Assembly (NCBI GenBank): GCA_021014945.1
Contig: MU266602.1
Span: 1 to 34,432, forward strand
Direction: 5' to 3'
DNA: 34,432 nt
DNA from: Leucogyrophana mollusca
Taxonomy: Eukaryota > Basidiomycota > Agaricomycetes > Boletales
In this document: positions 9,925-21,245 of the stretch, piece by piece
Position numbering within the stretch: position 1 is the first letter of the stretch
Layout: every line of letters begins with the position of its first letter
Position numbers and translations under genes: made by a program
The notes under the pieces: model-generated
Databases searched by the model: none
What the model saw: only the letters and a program-made list of their open reading frames with translations
What the model was told of the DNA's origin: nothing

Positions 9925-10295
9925 ATGAAATCTGCCTCAATCGCTGTTATTCTTGTTGCCGCCATCGCGGCCTCGGGCGTTCCGTAGGTGTTCTGACATG
10001 ATATCAATATTGCATTGGGTCGGGAGTTGCTTATTCCTCGTGTCATTCCAGGTTAAACGCTCGTGACGACTCGCCCAACAACTGGGGCAAGCCCCGCGAC
10101 GAGTCTCCTAACAATTGGGGCAAGCCCCGCGACGAGTCTCCCAACAACTGGAGCAATATTCGTGACATGTCCTCCGACAACTGGAGCACTACTCGTGACA
10201 TGTCCTCCGACAACTGGAGCACTACTCGTGACATGTCCTCCGACAACTGGAGCACTACTCGTGACATGTCCTCCGACAACTGGGGCAAGCCCTGA
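9925..10295 (+). CDS. Secreted repeat-peptide precursor (seven 11-residue units)
   Basis: Two exons (9925-9983 and 10052-10295) joined by a 68-nt GT-AG intron give exactly 100 residues. Residues 1-24 are a signal peptide plus short leader (MKSASIAVILVAAIAASGVP, then LNAR). Then come seven head-to-tail units: DDSPNNWGKPR, DESPNNWGKPR, DESPNNWSNIR, three times DMSSDNWSTTR, and DMSSDNWGKP followed by the stop. Each unit is 33 bp, and units 4-6 are identical in DNA. The consensus is D-x-S-x-x-N-W-x-x-x-R, with no cysteines. Every unit except the last ends in Arg, the leader also ends in Arg, and the last unit lacks only that Arg. This fits a precursor cut after Arg (Kex2 accepts Pro-Arg) and trimmed. 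Fungal Kex2-processed repeat proteins and dikaritin RiPP precursors share this architecture, but I recognise no known peptide. A repetitive structural wall protein is the alternative. Confidence 0.82.
10065..10292 (+). repeat. 33-bp coding tandem repeat, about 6.9 copies
   Basis: Units start at 10065, 10098, 10131, 10164, 10197, 10230 and 10263. Units 4-6 are identical. Units 3 and 7 are chimeras of the two sequence types: type-1 front with a type-2-like back in unit 3, type-2 front with a type-1 back in unit 7. This implies expansion by unequal exchange. Confidence 0.95.
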
Positions 10296-10705
10296 TCCAA
10301 GTCTACACTTCAATTTGGCTGTGTAAGCATCATGGCAATGCCATCTATTGTATGCTTATGGTCGTTAGGTTTCAAACTGGAGCATTGCCTGTAAAGAAAC
10401 CGAAAGGAATAAAGGGAAGCGTTCTATGACGAATATAGTAATGCCCATGAAAATCACGATGAATCCCTTGCTCTAAGCTTGCGGGACGTCCATGAGAATG
10501 CATACTCCGAGTGACACCCTTCGGAATGACCTGGTATCAGTACATTTGTCGGTCGACTGGCTCCACTCACTTTGCGCGACCGATTGGAATGGTTACACCT
10601 CGTGAAACAAACCAATATTTATTGTATACAATGAGAATACAGGGGGCTACCAGTGATGTACCACGTCACATATGCCAATTCCCAGGAGACCTGTGAATAA
10701 GTCCT
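10296..10705. other. Spacer between convergent genes
   Basis: This holds the 3' ends of the repeat-peptide gene (+) and the aldo/keto reductase gene (-). No further feature is recognised. Confidence 0.5.
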
Positions 10706-12516
10706 TTAGAAATGCCCTATAACACCCTGGGGCCTGTACTCCTCTTCCAGATACTTGATTTCTTCTTCTGTGAGCTTCACGTCGACAGCAGCTAGTCATG
10801 CCGAAACACTATTATGTCAAGTCATTGTGGATCATAAGACAAGGGGCACGCACCGATGATGTCTTTCAAATTATCAAGACTAGTGGTGCCTACAATTGGC
10901 GCAGATACACCTAGTACGAGTTCGTGGTTGGGTCATTGGACACGAGTTCAGACGGATGAAAGACATACCCTCTTTCGTGAACATCCAAGCTATCGCCACC
11001 TGCGCCATGCTTATCCCCTTTTTCTTTGAGAGCTCCTCGACACTGGATGAACACCCGGCTTTTAGTGCCGAGCCAAAATTTTTTGAGATCAGGATACTGA
11101 CCGATTGATGATACTTTCATACGCCCCTGCTTGCGCATAGTTCGATATGAACCTGCGTCTCAAATTCCAACAGTTGTGAGGGAACTAACAGCTTGCGAAC
11201 TCACCAATCAACCTGCCCCCGTTTTGTTTGCTGATTTAATGGTCGGGTGAGGGCGCCACGAGCTAAGGGACTCCAAGGGATGGATCCCACCCCGAATTGC
11301 TGCGAAACAGGATCTTTGCGTGACGATTATGTGCCAGAAGGGCTGAACCAGCGAACCTTGAGTGTGGGAAACATTTCTCGCTCTTCCTCGCGATAGAGAA
11401 GACTATAATGATTTTGCATGGAGATGAAAGGGGTGAGTTTGTTGGTGATGGCGTAATCTGCAAAAGATTAGGTCTAAGCCACAGTCATAATATCATACTC
11501 AGGTTTGGCATACTTTGCATAGCGTGGACTGTCACAGCACGTGTTAGTATGCTTCTCCAGCCACGGGAAGTACATGGGAGGACCCTCACATTGATATGCC
11601 CAGCAGGAGCTCATTCCAATATAACGAACATAGCCAGCTTTGACTACGTCATGAAGTGCTTGCATCTACATGTTATGAGAATACGACGTCGAAGCAACAG
11701 AGCAAGAACAGTACCGTCTCCTCAATCGGAGTCTCCTTGTCGAACCTGTGACCTGATTACCGCATTATGAGCCCGAGGTCGTATACCACAGAGGGGACGC
11801 ACATTGCAAAAGATCGATGTAATCAAGCTGCAGCCGTTCCAAGCTTTTCTTCACGCCAGCGAAGATGTGCTAAAAAGCGATACAATTGAGCATTTACGGG
11901 TGACAGTTGTAAGAAGGCTTCTACCTTGCGGCTCAGACCGTGTTGATTCACGTAGCCGTTGTTATCTGGGTCTTTGCGACCTTCTAATTGGCCTATCGAA
12001 TACTCACGTCCCACGACATTGTACACCTACATACATCTTGAGCAGTTGGTCCGAATGGAGTATTAGTACATGATACCTTACCTTGGTCATCACCACAATC
12101 TCATCCCGAGGGAGGTTCAGTTTCTTGATTGCTCTGCCCAAGATGACTTCTGAGAAGCCATTAGAGTACGTCTGCGCGTCTGAGGATCAGCACAGTGAAG
12201 CTTTGGCGGCTGCGACACAAACATCAGCTGTATCGAATGTTTGGATGCCCGCTTCGTATCTGCGGTCCTCGGATAAGAAGTGTATAGGATTCATGAGACG
12301 AATAAACACGAACGCCGTCTTGATATGCTCAATTGCTTCATCCTCTCCGAGGAGCCAGTCTTGCCATCCCTTATCACCGTACTGCATAGTACCAAGCACG
12401 ATTTTCGAGATTTTCAAGCCGGAATTCCCAAGTCGCACTAAGAAACGTTAACGAAGGGTAATAGATGAAGTTTCGAACGCTGGCTCACCATACGGCACAA
12501 TCTTTTTGGAGGACAT
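10706..12516 (-). CDS. Aldo/keto reductase (aryl-alcohol dehydrogenase type)
   Basis: NADPH-dependent reductase of aldehydes or ketones, a cytosolic TIM barrel of the AAD/versiconal-reductase type. Sixteen exons join in phase to 338 residues, the usual length. Exon ends from the start codon: 12516-12489, 12437-12314, 12259-12223, 12171-12082, 12026-12008, 11983-11925, 11869-11803, 11752-11715, 11665-11590, 11528-11514, 11457-11357, 11299-11205, 11152-11102, 11042-10969, 10910-10854, 10791-10706. The catalytic tetrad is intact: Asp and Tyr in TFDTADTYSNG, Lys in VVMTK, His in LLQCHRFD. Further landmarks are RLGNSGLKISKIVLGTM, GMSSCWAYQ, SIPWSPLARGALTRP (cofactor side) and APIVGTTSLDNL. The 15-nt and 19-nt exons are unusually small. 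It is convergent with the repeat-peptide gene; a role in modifying that peptide is possible but unsupported. Confidence 0.93.
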
Positions 12517-13716
12517 TATGCGCAATGGTTCCTTTACAGATCAATTCGAGGGAGACCTAGTGCTCGCACAGCGAGTGGGCAGCGCCGTTGGTCATTTATA
12601 TCGGTGTGAGGGAGAACATACGGCCCGTAATCCATAGGTCAGCTGTTACACTGTTGCTCTCCCAAACTATCCGTGTTATTAGGCAGTAGTATGAACCAGG
12701 TACGTTTTTAGACGAGGAATTGATTATCTGATTTCTTTGGGTGACGGAGGGTGTCGGGGAGCATATTTTACCTGAGGGTTGCCCGTCACATCACTTACCT
12801 GGCACCAGCACATGCTGCACAAGCGCAACTAGAAAGATACTTAAAATTCGGTAGTAAATACTGTTGGCGATAGGGCGCAACCAGCCGTTGCATACCGTGT
12901 CCCACGCGCCCCGTGACACCATAACCACACAGACACATGATGCTTTACTTGACCATGATCTATGTTAACGGTGACGGTCGACGGTTGTCTCTTTGGCTCT
13001 CGAAGTGCTTATCGTTTATCTATGCAGACTTGCTGTGGAAGACCCAGCTCGTCACCAGGACTCCAACGACCGATATGGTCCAACCCTGATCCGACTTTTA
13101 TATAGCACGCCAGCATGATTGTGCCTATGCCCAAACCTATCTGTCCATCAACTGCCACATCGCTCGCAGGGACTGTGTGTGGCGGAAGCCGGCTAGTCCA
13201 ATGGGGCACAAGTGTTTGCGTGTTGAATCACGAGCCTAAGGAAGCTATCGAGCTCAGTGTCGGGACGATATCGAGCAGCCACATACGGTTGACCTACTAT
13301 ATCCGAGGAGTGAAGGCGAAGAGGCCTTGACTAAACCCAAGATAGGAGGGCAATAGACTATCGATACTGAAGATGCCAAGCAAGAGATGCATGACATCGA
13401 CGTCGACATCCGAGCTGAGAAACGCTGTCGCCGTATCTTGGTACTCAATCGATGTGCTCCATTGGACAGATGCATCAGATTGGCTGGGGCGCAACACCAA
13501 CCGACACCCGGACCCATGGTCCTCTCAATCGCCATGCGGATCGCTCCCTTTCTAGTACGTCACAATTCAGAATTTGTCGATGCAATGCTACTTTTCGCTT
13601 CAGCTCCATACTAGGTCTCCCCTCTTCGGTTCCACAAGATATGATACATAGTATAAAATCCAAGTCTCTTCCTCCCTCCTCTCGCAGCACTGCGCTCGAG
13701 CATACACCAACTCGAG
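12517..13716. other. Spacer, then conserved upstream part of arm B
   Basis: From 12517 to about 12960 I see no feature; it should include the aldo/keto reductase promoter. From about 12960 to 13716 the sequence matches, inverted, 5499-6200 upstream of permease copy A, including the conserved but frame-broken open stretch on the minus strand (about 13300-13440). Confidence 0.45.
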
Positions 13717-16028
13717 ATGACTGACAAGGAAAAATCTGATTCCACCCGGCCTTCTGTTGGCGACACACATATCGAGTTGCTTCCGGTCGGCGAGTCTGAT
13801 ACGGTCGGGTCGCAGGGATGGCTACGGCGTGTGACTATTATGTTCGCTCGTTGGGGGGTCGAGACACATGGGTGAGTACATCTATCAACGACTTTTTTCT
13901 CTCCGACGACGCGCTGTGGCCAGGATCACACCAGTACCTGTTGAGGCACGTGTGGACACTCGGTGGTACCAGATGTTCTTCGTGTGGTTTTCCGGTAATA
14001 TGAATATTGTAATGTAAGCATAATTCTCACTTTTCGTATTCCCAGCTCAAGTCTCGATAGCTTCAGCGGAGGCGCATCGGGTCCTGCTGTCTTCGGTCTC
14101 GGTGTTAGGGATTCAATCGTGGTCATATTGATCGTGGATCTAGTGTAAGGACGGCGAACGAATTTGTGGCTCAATACTCACATGCATGCTCCTAGTTTCT
14201 GCGCGCTTCCGGCAATACTGTAGGTGGTATATTCGATCAACGTACCGCGGCGACTGATTTCGAAATATGCGCCTCAGGGCAGTGTTTGGCCCTAAACTAG
14301 GCACGCGTTCTATGGTCCAGTCACGCTTCTCTTGGGGGTGCGTTCATTTCCCTTCATTTGCATCCATTCTCAGGATGTCCTGACGTGCAATATGTCAGAT
14401 ACTATGGCGCCGCCATCCCGAGTCTCCTCAACGTCTTCTCATTGCAGGGTTCTCTTATCATCTCCTGCATCCTTGGTGGTCAAGCCCTTGCAAGCATTTC
14501 TTCCCATGTGGATGTATCTTTGGGCATTGTTATCATCAGCCTGATCTCACTCGTCGTGCGTACACTCACTTGCATAAGTGTACTTTTGTATAACACTTTA
14601 AGCTGGGCCACAGTTGACGTTCTGTGGCTACCGCATCGTCCACTGGTTTGTAGATTCGTCGTCCTCTAGTTGTTGTATTGGAGAGCTGATATTGATGCAC
14701 CGTTTTTACAGGTACGAAAGTGTAGCCTGGATACCAAATGTTGTTGCTTTCATTACCATGCTCGCCCTCGGTTACCCACAATTGCATGAAAACCAGTCCG
14801 CCTCCGTTCCACCTGTTACTCCAGCTGCTGTACTTTCTTTCTCCTCCGTCCTTGCATCAAGCATTCTGTCTTGGTGTACCATCACGTCCGATTATGGTGT
14901 ATACCATAGTCCTGCTACCTCTTCGTAAGTGAGCCCTCCTTTCAAAGGGAATGTCGTGCAGACTGGGTGGCACAGGACTAGGATTTTTATCTATTCTTAC
15001 TTAGGGTTTCTCATCGCTACCGTGAGTTTCCTTCCCGGCCTAGCCCCAACAATACTTACTCTCTTATGCAGTTCACTGGAAGCGCCCTTGGAGCAGCCTT
15101 CGCCGCCGCCGCACCCAGTGTGCCAGTTTGGAATGTGGGTTTCGACAATAGCTCGTCTATTGGAGGCCTTGTCTTTGCAGTCCTCAAGCCAGCTGGCGCT
15201 TTTGGCACATTTTTGACAGCTATGGTGGCCCTCAGCATTCCCAGTGCTTGTATACCTGCGATGTACTCGGTTGGAACGAGTTTTATGACTGTACATCCCC
15301 GGTTTGCGGCCGTTCCGCGGTGGGTTTATGTGCTGGTCTCCGAGGGGGTGTGAGTGTGGTCTTCATCCGCCCATCGAGCAACGACTGATTCACTGAATAA
15401 TTGTTAGGTTGGTACCTGTCGCAATCATTGGTGCTAGAACGTTTTACGTCACGTTCGTCGACATCCTGAGTAAGCTTAAAGTAAGGATATATTTTTGTGT
15501 CAAACTGACCCTATTGTTGCGAAGATGTTGTTGGGTATTGGATTGCCGTCTTCGTTGCGATAGTATTTGTCGAACACATCCTCTTCCGACGTGCTTCTTT
15601 TACGGAGGCGGCCTATCCCGTCACATCGTGGGCCACACCTTCCCTTCTGCCAAGTGGAATTCCTGCGATGCTGGCATTCCTGTGCGGATGCGGCGCACTA
15701 GTTCCATTCATGTCGCAGGCATTTTACGTGGGGCCTATTGCGCACATGGGAACAGGTGATATCGGAATATACGTCGGCTTCGTTGTCGCAGGGATCGTGT
15801 ATACTGTGCTGCGAGGCACAGAGAAGTGGTGGGGGCCAAAGTTGAAGGTCAGGTCTGCCAGCGGAGATGTGAGGGGACTTCATTCCGAATTCCAGGGCGA
15901 TATGTAACCCCAGCACCACAACAGTGATCGTCTTCGCTATCCTCGTCGCAATTGGCGGTTTCGGCACAATCGTTGTGATCCATGCGTTCTCTGAAGCCGA
16001 TATGCGCAAAATATTCGTTTCGGCATGA
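13717..16028 (+). CDS. Purine-cytosine permease, NCS1/FCY2-like (copy B)
   Basis: Plasma-membrane nucleobase symporter of the fungal FCY2 type, about 500 residues with about 12 membrane helices. It starts at MTDKEKSDSTRPSVGD. Family signatures are WGVETHG joined to ITPVPVEARVDTRWYQMFF, GPAVFGLGVRDS, FGPKLGTRSMVQSRFSWG joined to YYGAAIPSLLN, GCGALVPFMSQAFYVGPIAH and GTGDIGIYVGF. A short last exon adds a helix (TVIVFAILVAIGGFGTIVVI) and ends MRKIFVSA. All introns I traced have GT donors and AG acceptors, unlike copy A, so this looks like the functional copy. The substrate (cytosine, purines or a relative) cannot be settled from sequence alone. Confidence 0.9.
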
Positions 16029-16995
16029 CTACCGAACTGACTTGGCTTTCGTTATGTTTCATCTACCAACTACCTGTACCAATCGTGTTGTCTGCACGTC
16101 GCGTTGACAATGCAGTCAAATACACGTTCGAGTAGCTCCTAGTTGCCCACCGCTGACATCTGGAGGTCGGCATCGGTGGAACCGATCGCGATTGGAACCC
16201 CATACCGATATCGCATTATGTAACTTGTCTGTGGTCTGCTCCAACAGCATCGGTCCATAATTTTGAGTCACATGGATAATACACGAATAAGAAGTTGTTG
16301 TACTGGTTGTGGGCGCCAAGAAGACAGTTTGCTTGCAGCTCTCAAGATCTAGTCCAGAACACCCAGCATGAATGCGTGAGCCTTCGCATTGGGAAAGGCA
16401 TCAGATGTCCTTCTTACTTCCGTATGACAGAACAATGGAAGCAGATTTTTGGGGCGGGTTTTACACTTTTTGAGGTTGTTCAGGCGCGTCGCACTGGTAT
16501 AAATGGAGAGGCGCGTCCCACGTGATTCGTGAGTCCCGTAACACGTGTTGTGGTGCCAGCAGTGTGAGAGCCGAGCACAATCTAACTTGATGCTCGGGTC
16601 ACCGAATGGCCTTAATTTAGGCGAGTCTCTGGTCTATATACAACACACCGCTCGCGCTCACGTACCGTCCTGTGTCCACGCTGACCAGAAGGCAAATAGT
16701 CTTCTCAGAGTTCTCATCCATATCGATACCATCACCTGGTCGTCTTTGCGTCTCCGGGCTGGCCGCTTTTGAGTACACATCTTGTCATGTGTATGGTTGA
16801 AGTCCCCCGATCCACCGCAGAGTAGAAGAGAAAGACAATAACGGTTTAACGCGATTATTCCCGCAGGCTTCTCGCCGAGTATTAAAGCCATCAGTCGAAA
16901 TGGCTTCGATCCTCCAGTCCCTGGTTGCTTGCCTTTGGGCCTCCATTATCTCCACTTCGTCGCGCCTTCTTGGTGTACTTCCGCTCTCTCTTCAA
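16029..16995. other. Spacer and likely promoter/5' leader of the fucosidase gene
   Basis: Bases 16029-16190 match arm A inverted. Bases 16205-16295 match arm A (2610-2712) in direct orientation, and 16300-16345 are inverted again. After about 16350 the sequence is unique to arm B. TATAAATG at 16498 and CTATATAC near 16633 are TATA candidates. An in-frame ATG at 16900 could lengthen the fucosidase, but the next ATG (16996) gives a much better signal peptide. Confidence 0.5.
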
Positions 16996-19900
16996 ATGTG
17001 GCTCAGACGCGTGGTCAACGCGTTGGTTGTCGCTACCCTTGTCTCCGTAACTAGTTCTGCGCCTCCAGGATTTCCCAGCTCAGGCAATGGTCTCTGGTAT
17101 ACTGCGCCGGGGGCGGTATGGTATGAGAACTTTCTTCCTATTGGAAACGGGTATCTGGCAGGTAGGTCTTGCCCATTCATAAGTACAACCCTGATGCAAG
17201 AGTTGCTGACTCCTGAAATTGCAGCTATGTTACCTGGTGGTACTTCCCAGGAGGTAACCCAGCTGAATATCGAGTCGCTCTGGTCTGGCGGACCCTTCCA
17301 GGATCCCGTGAGTCTGCCAGTCACGCGTTTTATGGCCTTTTACCTCTTGGGCACGATTTCGACTTGGCCGACATTCGCTCTCGATATCCACTTCGCTGAC
17401 CCCCATCATGTACTGTAGTCCTATAACGGCGGCAATAGTGTTCCCTCACAACAAACACAATTGGCCCAAGACATGCAGACTATCCGCCAAGCGATTTTCG
17501 CCAGTTCCAATGGAACAATTGACAGTACGTCAACCCGGCTTATTCGATACCATCCTTACCATAGTATCGCCCCTCTATAAGATATCGAGGAGATCATGAC
17601 CCCTGCGGGCGCGTACGGTAAGCAGGCGTACTCAATTGCTGGGTTCGTATCCCACGACCGTGTGTCTATACTTATATGTTTCTCCGCGCGGCCCGTTGCA
17701 GGTTCTTACGCTGGAGCTGGGTACCTCTATGCTACCGTAAACAGCGCGGGCCCAATTTCGAACTATGGAAGGTGGTTGGATCTGGACGAAGGTGTTGCTC
17801 GCACGACCTGGTCCCAGGGCAGCACCACTTTCCTCCGGTACCTTCATTAGGTCCGCTAGAGGGAATCTGCATTAACGTCGTTTACAGGGAATCGTTTTGT
17901 TCGCATCCACTCCAAGCTTGCGTGCAATACCTTAACAGCACTGCTGCTGGGCCTCTTCCTACTGTTACATATGCCTACTCCGTCGCTGAAGAAACCGGTC
18001 TCCCGACACCCAATGTGACCTGTCTAGATGACAAGACATTAAGCATCCGAAACTATGTTGCTGTTCCCGGCATGCTTTACGAGCTGCTCGCACAAGTCGA
18101 GGCTCCAGGCGGGTCCGTCTCGTGCGCCGTCGTTGCAGGATCCAATCCGCCAAATGCGACTATCACCGTCACCGGAGCTGCGGAAGCGTGGATTAGCTGG
18201 GTTGGTGGAACCGACTACGACATGCAAGCCGGAAACGCAGCGAGCAACTTCACATTCCAAGGCGCCGATCCGCACAACAGCCTCGTCAGCCTCCTCTCCT
18301 CTGCGAACTTGATGTCGAACTCGTATGAATCACTGCTGCTGGATCACATCGCGGATTATACCTCCGTCGTCGGGAAGTTCGCGCTCTCGTTGGGCCAAAC
18401 ACCCGATCTGTCTACCCCCACGGACGAGATCCTTGCGTCTTACCAAACCTACGTCGGGAATCCATACCTCGAATGGGTGCTCTTCAACTATGGGAGGTAC
18501 CTTCTGACCAGTAGCGCACGAGGCACCTTGCCGGCGAACTTGCAAGGAAAATGGGCTGACGGACAGTCCAACTCCTGGGGTGCCGGTAAGTCCATTATCA
18601 TTAATACATCCCACCGAAGCCGACCACAAGACTAACGCTCGCCTCGGCAGATTATCGTAAGTAGCAGACATGTAAGGACGAACGTTTAAGGATGCTAACA
18701 TCCACAACAAGATTCCAATATAAATATCCAGATGAACTACTGGTCTGCTGAGATGGGAAACCTCGATGTCGCCGAGTCACTCTTCAACTATATTGAGGTG
18801 CGTCTCTTCCAGACACGCTCCCACCGTTAAGCCCGTTGCTGAGTGCTCTGTGCAGAGCACCTGGGCCCCTCGGGGAGCAGAGACGGCACTTGTCCTCTAC
18901 AACATCAGTCAGGGCTGGGTTACCCATGACGAGGTGAGGTTACTGTTCGCTAGACGATTTGCAAGGTGCTAACTATCTTCATGGACGGTTTAGATGAACG
19001 TGAGTTGTTTTTGAGGCCATATTGTATTTGCATCCAATATATGAATCCCCCCCAACAGACCTTTGGACACACTGGAATGAAACTATCTGGAAACTCTGCG
19101 CAGTGGGCCGATTATCCGGGTAAAATGCAGACAGTTCTACCTGATAAACGTTCGCTGACCTGTTATCTGCTTCCTGTCAGAATCCAACGCTTGGATGGTA
19201 AATAGAGCCTTCGCTAACTTATGCCATTAACTCACGCGCGTCTAGATGATTCACGCTTGGGATCACTTCGACTATACTAATGATGTCCAATGGTGGAAGA
19301 GCCAGGGCTGGCCCCTTGTGAAAGTTAGTCTTACCACAATGTCGACCAAGCATATTGAAGCTTACTACCGCCCACTCGCAGTCGGTGGCCAGCTTCCATC
19401 TGGAAAAGCTGATTCTGGATCTTCACTACAACGACAACACCCTCGTCACGGCGCCTTGCAACTCCCCCGAACAGGTTCCTATCACATTTGGTCGGTGGCC
19501 ACCTGGTCCAGGTAGATATCACACACAGCTGACCTTTCTCACCGCCAGGATGTGCGCACGCGCAGCAGTTGATCTGGCAGCTCTTCAATGCAATTGAAAA
19601 GGGATTTAATGCTGCTGGTGACACAGACACTGCCTTCCTCAATGGTGCGCTGTCTTCGTACGATAGTGATCGTAAGTGCTGATGGGGCACACAGATATTC
19701 TCGCGAAACGTGAACAAATGGACAAGGGCATCCGTGTTGGATGGTGGGGGCAGCTGCAAGGCGAGTCGTATTCTCTTGTTTTTTCTCGGCCCAGCTCACA
19801 CTGCCCACAGAATGGAAATTCGATATGGACCAACCAAACGATACCCACAGGCATCTTAGCCACCTGATTGGTGTAAACAGCGATTCAGTTATTCCCGTGG

Positions 19901-20665
19901 TGTATCGTATTGACGACACTCTACACAGTTATACCCAGGATACGCCATTGCCTCATATTCCCCTGCCATCCAGGGCGGACTCCTGTATAACGGAACCTTC
20001 CTGAATTATACCAAAGAGCAAGTGCTAGACGCAGCTGAGATCAGCCTCATACACAGAGGAAACGGTACTGGACCGGACGCAGACGCAGGCTGGGAAAAGG
20101 TATGGCGAGCAGCGGCCTGGGCACAGCTTGGAAACGAGAGCGAGTTCTATAAAGAACTTACGGTAAGCTCGGCGGGATCTGGTTTCAAGGGATGTTATCA
20201 CTCACGGACTTGGTCTCAGTACGCGATCGAGAGAAACTTTGCTCCGAATCTGTTTGACCTGTACTACCCTGGCACCCCACCTTTCCAAATCGACGCCAAC
20301 CTCGGATACCCGGCGGCAGTACTGGTGAGCCCACAAGCGTGGTTGTCATAACACTTTAATCTCAACACTGGCCGTAGAACGCACTTCTTCAAGCGCCGGA
20401 TGTTGCTAGCCTCTCGATTCCTCTACAGGTGACGCTGCTTCCCGCTTTGCCATCCACCTGGTCCTCGGGGGAGATGAAAGGTGCGCGGATACGCGGGGGC
20501 ATCACGCTCGATCTGGAATGGAGCAACGGGAAGCCTACTGCGGCTACTTTCACGGTCGATAGCAACGTGGCTGGGCGGCAGCGAGATGTGGTGGTAAACT
20601 ACGGAGGAAACGTTGTCGGCGAATTCACGAGCAACGCGGGAACGACAAAGACGATTACTTTCTAG
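16996..20665 (+). CDS. Secreted alpha-L-fucosidase, glycoside hydrolase family 95
   Basis: GH95 enzymes release alpha-1,2-linked L-fucose (some fungal and plant members act on xyloglucan or galactosyl-fucose chains) by inversion. I start at MWLRRVVNALVVATLVSVTS because it makes a clean signal peptide; a start at 16900 would add 32 residues. Landmarks in order are LWYTAPGAVWYENFLPIGNG, LNIESLWSGGPF, GTLPANLQGKWADGQSNSWG, DYHSNINIQMNYWSAEMGN (the Asn-x-Asn of the active site), THDEMNTFGHTG, NSPEQVPITFGCAHAQQ (with the presumed acid Glu), DTHRHLSHLIG, DAGWEKVWRAAAWA, PPFQIDANLGYP (with the active-site Asp), and a beta-sandwich tail. About 20 exons rejoin without frameshift. Two exons are only 6 nt (18651-18656, 18994-18999) and one is 17 nt (19181-19197). 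One intron after GQLQ appears to be GC-AG. Present in arm B only. Confidence 0.94.
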
Positions 20666-21245
20666 TTGGGGACATTGTATCACATATTTGGTTTTTACAC
20701 GAACTGTATCCTGAATGTACCTATGTATGCGGTGGGGCTTTGTGGCCACGACACGCATCACTAACATCATACCCAAGAACCTTGTCACTTATCTTTATAT
20801 CGACTGTTTGACCACCATCATTTCCCTACATATGTACCTTTTGGAGTGAGCTTCTGCTGCCGTCCCTTCCCCGCTGCCAGACCAATCAACCTCCACCCCT
20901 GGACTCGTAGCCACTCTGGATAAGATCTTAACACAGCCGAGCAGCATTGTCGTATCCACTGTACTTTCGCATAATACAATATGGTTCCCCAGTATAGGGT
21001 AATGGATTGTATCATTGGTCAAGCCCTGTCAGGGAAACAGGGAACCGTCAGTTAAAACGGGTGCAAGTTCTCATAAAATCCATTCAAGCTCAACTGATCA
21101 GGAATCAAGGGCAACAAGAAAACAAAGAATGCTCTGGAGGGGTAGTACTGGGACGTCGTCACATTATCAACATAATCGCCTGTATATCACCAACGCCCAG
21201 CCTCCCGACACAACACCATGTCACGATAACGGCATTATCTAAGGC
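20666..21245. other. Spacer between convergent fucosidase and cysteine-rich genes
   Basis: No gene is seen. From about 20960 onward it matches the 3' flank of the arm A cysteine-rich gene, inverted. Bases 20666-20960 belong to the arm-B-only segment. Confidence 0.5.

Noticed and set aside
10065..10292. Regular 33-bp repeats could suggest a CRISPR array or minisatellite
   Set aside because: There are no spacers, the genome is fungal, and the repeats are in frame within a two-exon gene with a signal peptide.
10043..10313. Open frames on the minus strand and in the other plus frame through the same repeats
   Set aside because: A repeat whose length is a multiple of three keeps all frames open; only the chosen frame gains a signal peptide by a canonical intron join.
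10706..12516. Aldo/keto reductase as a pseudogene
   Set aside because: It looks fragmented at first, but sixteen exons join in phase with all catalytic residues present.
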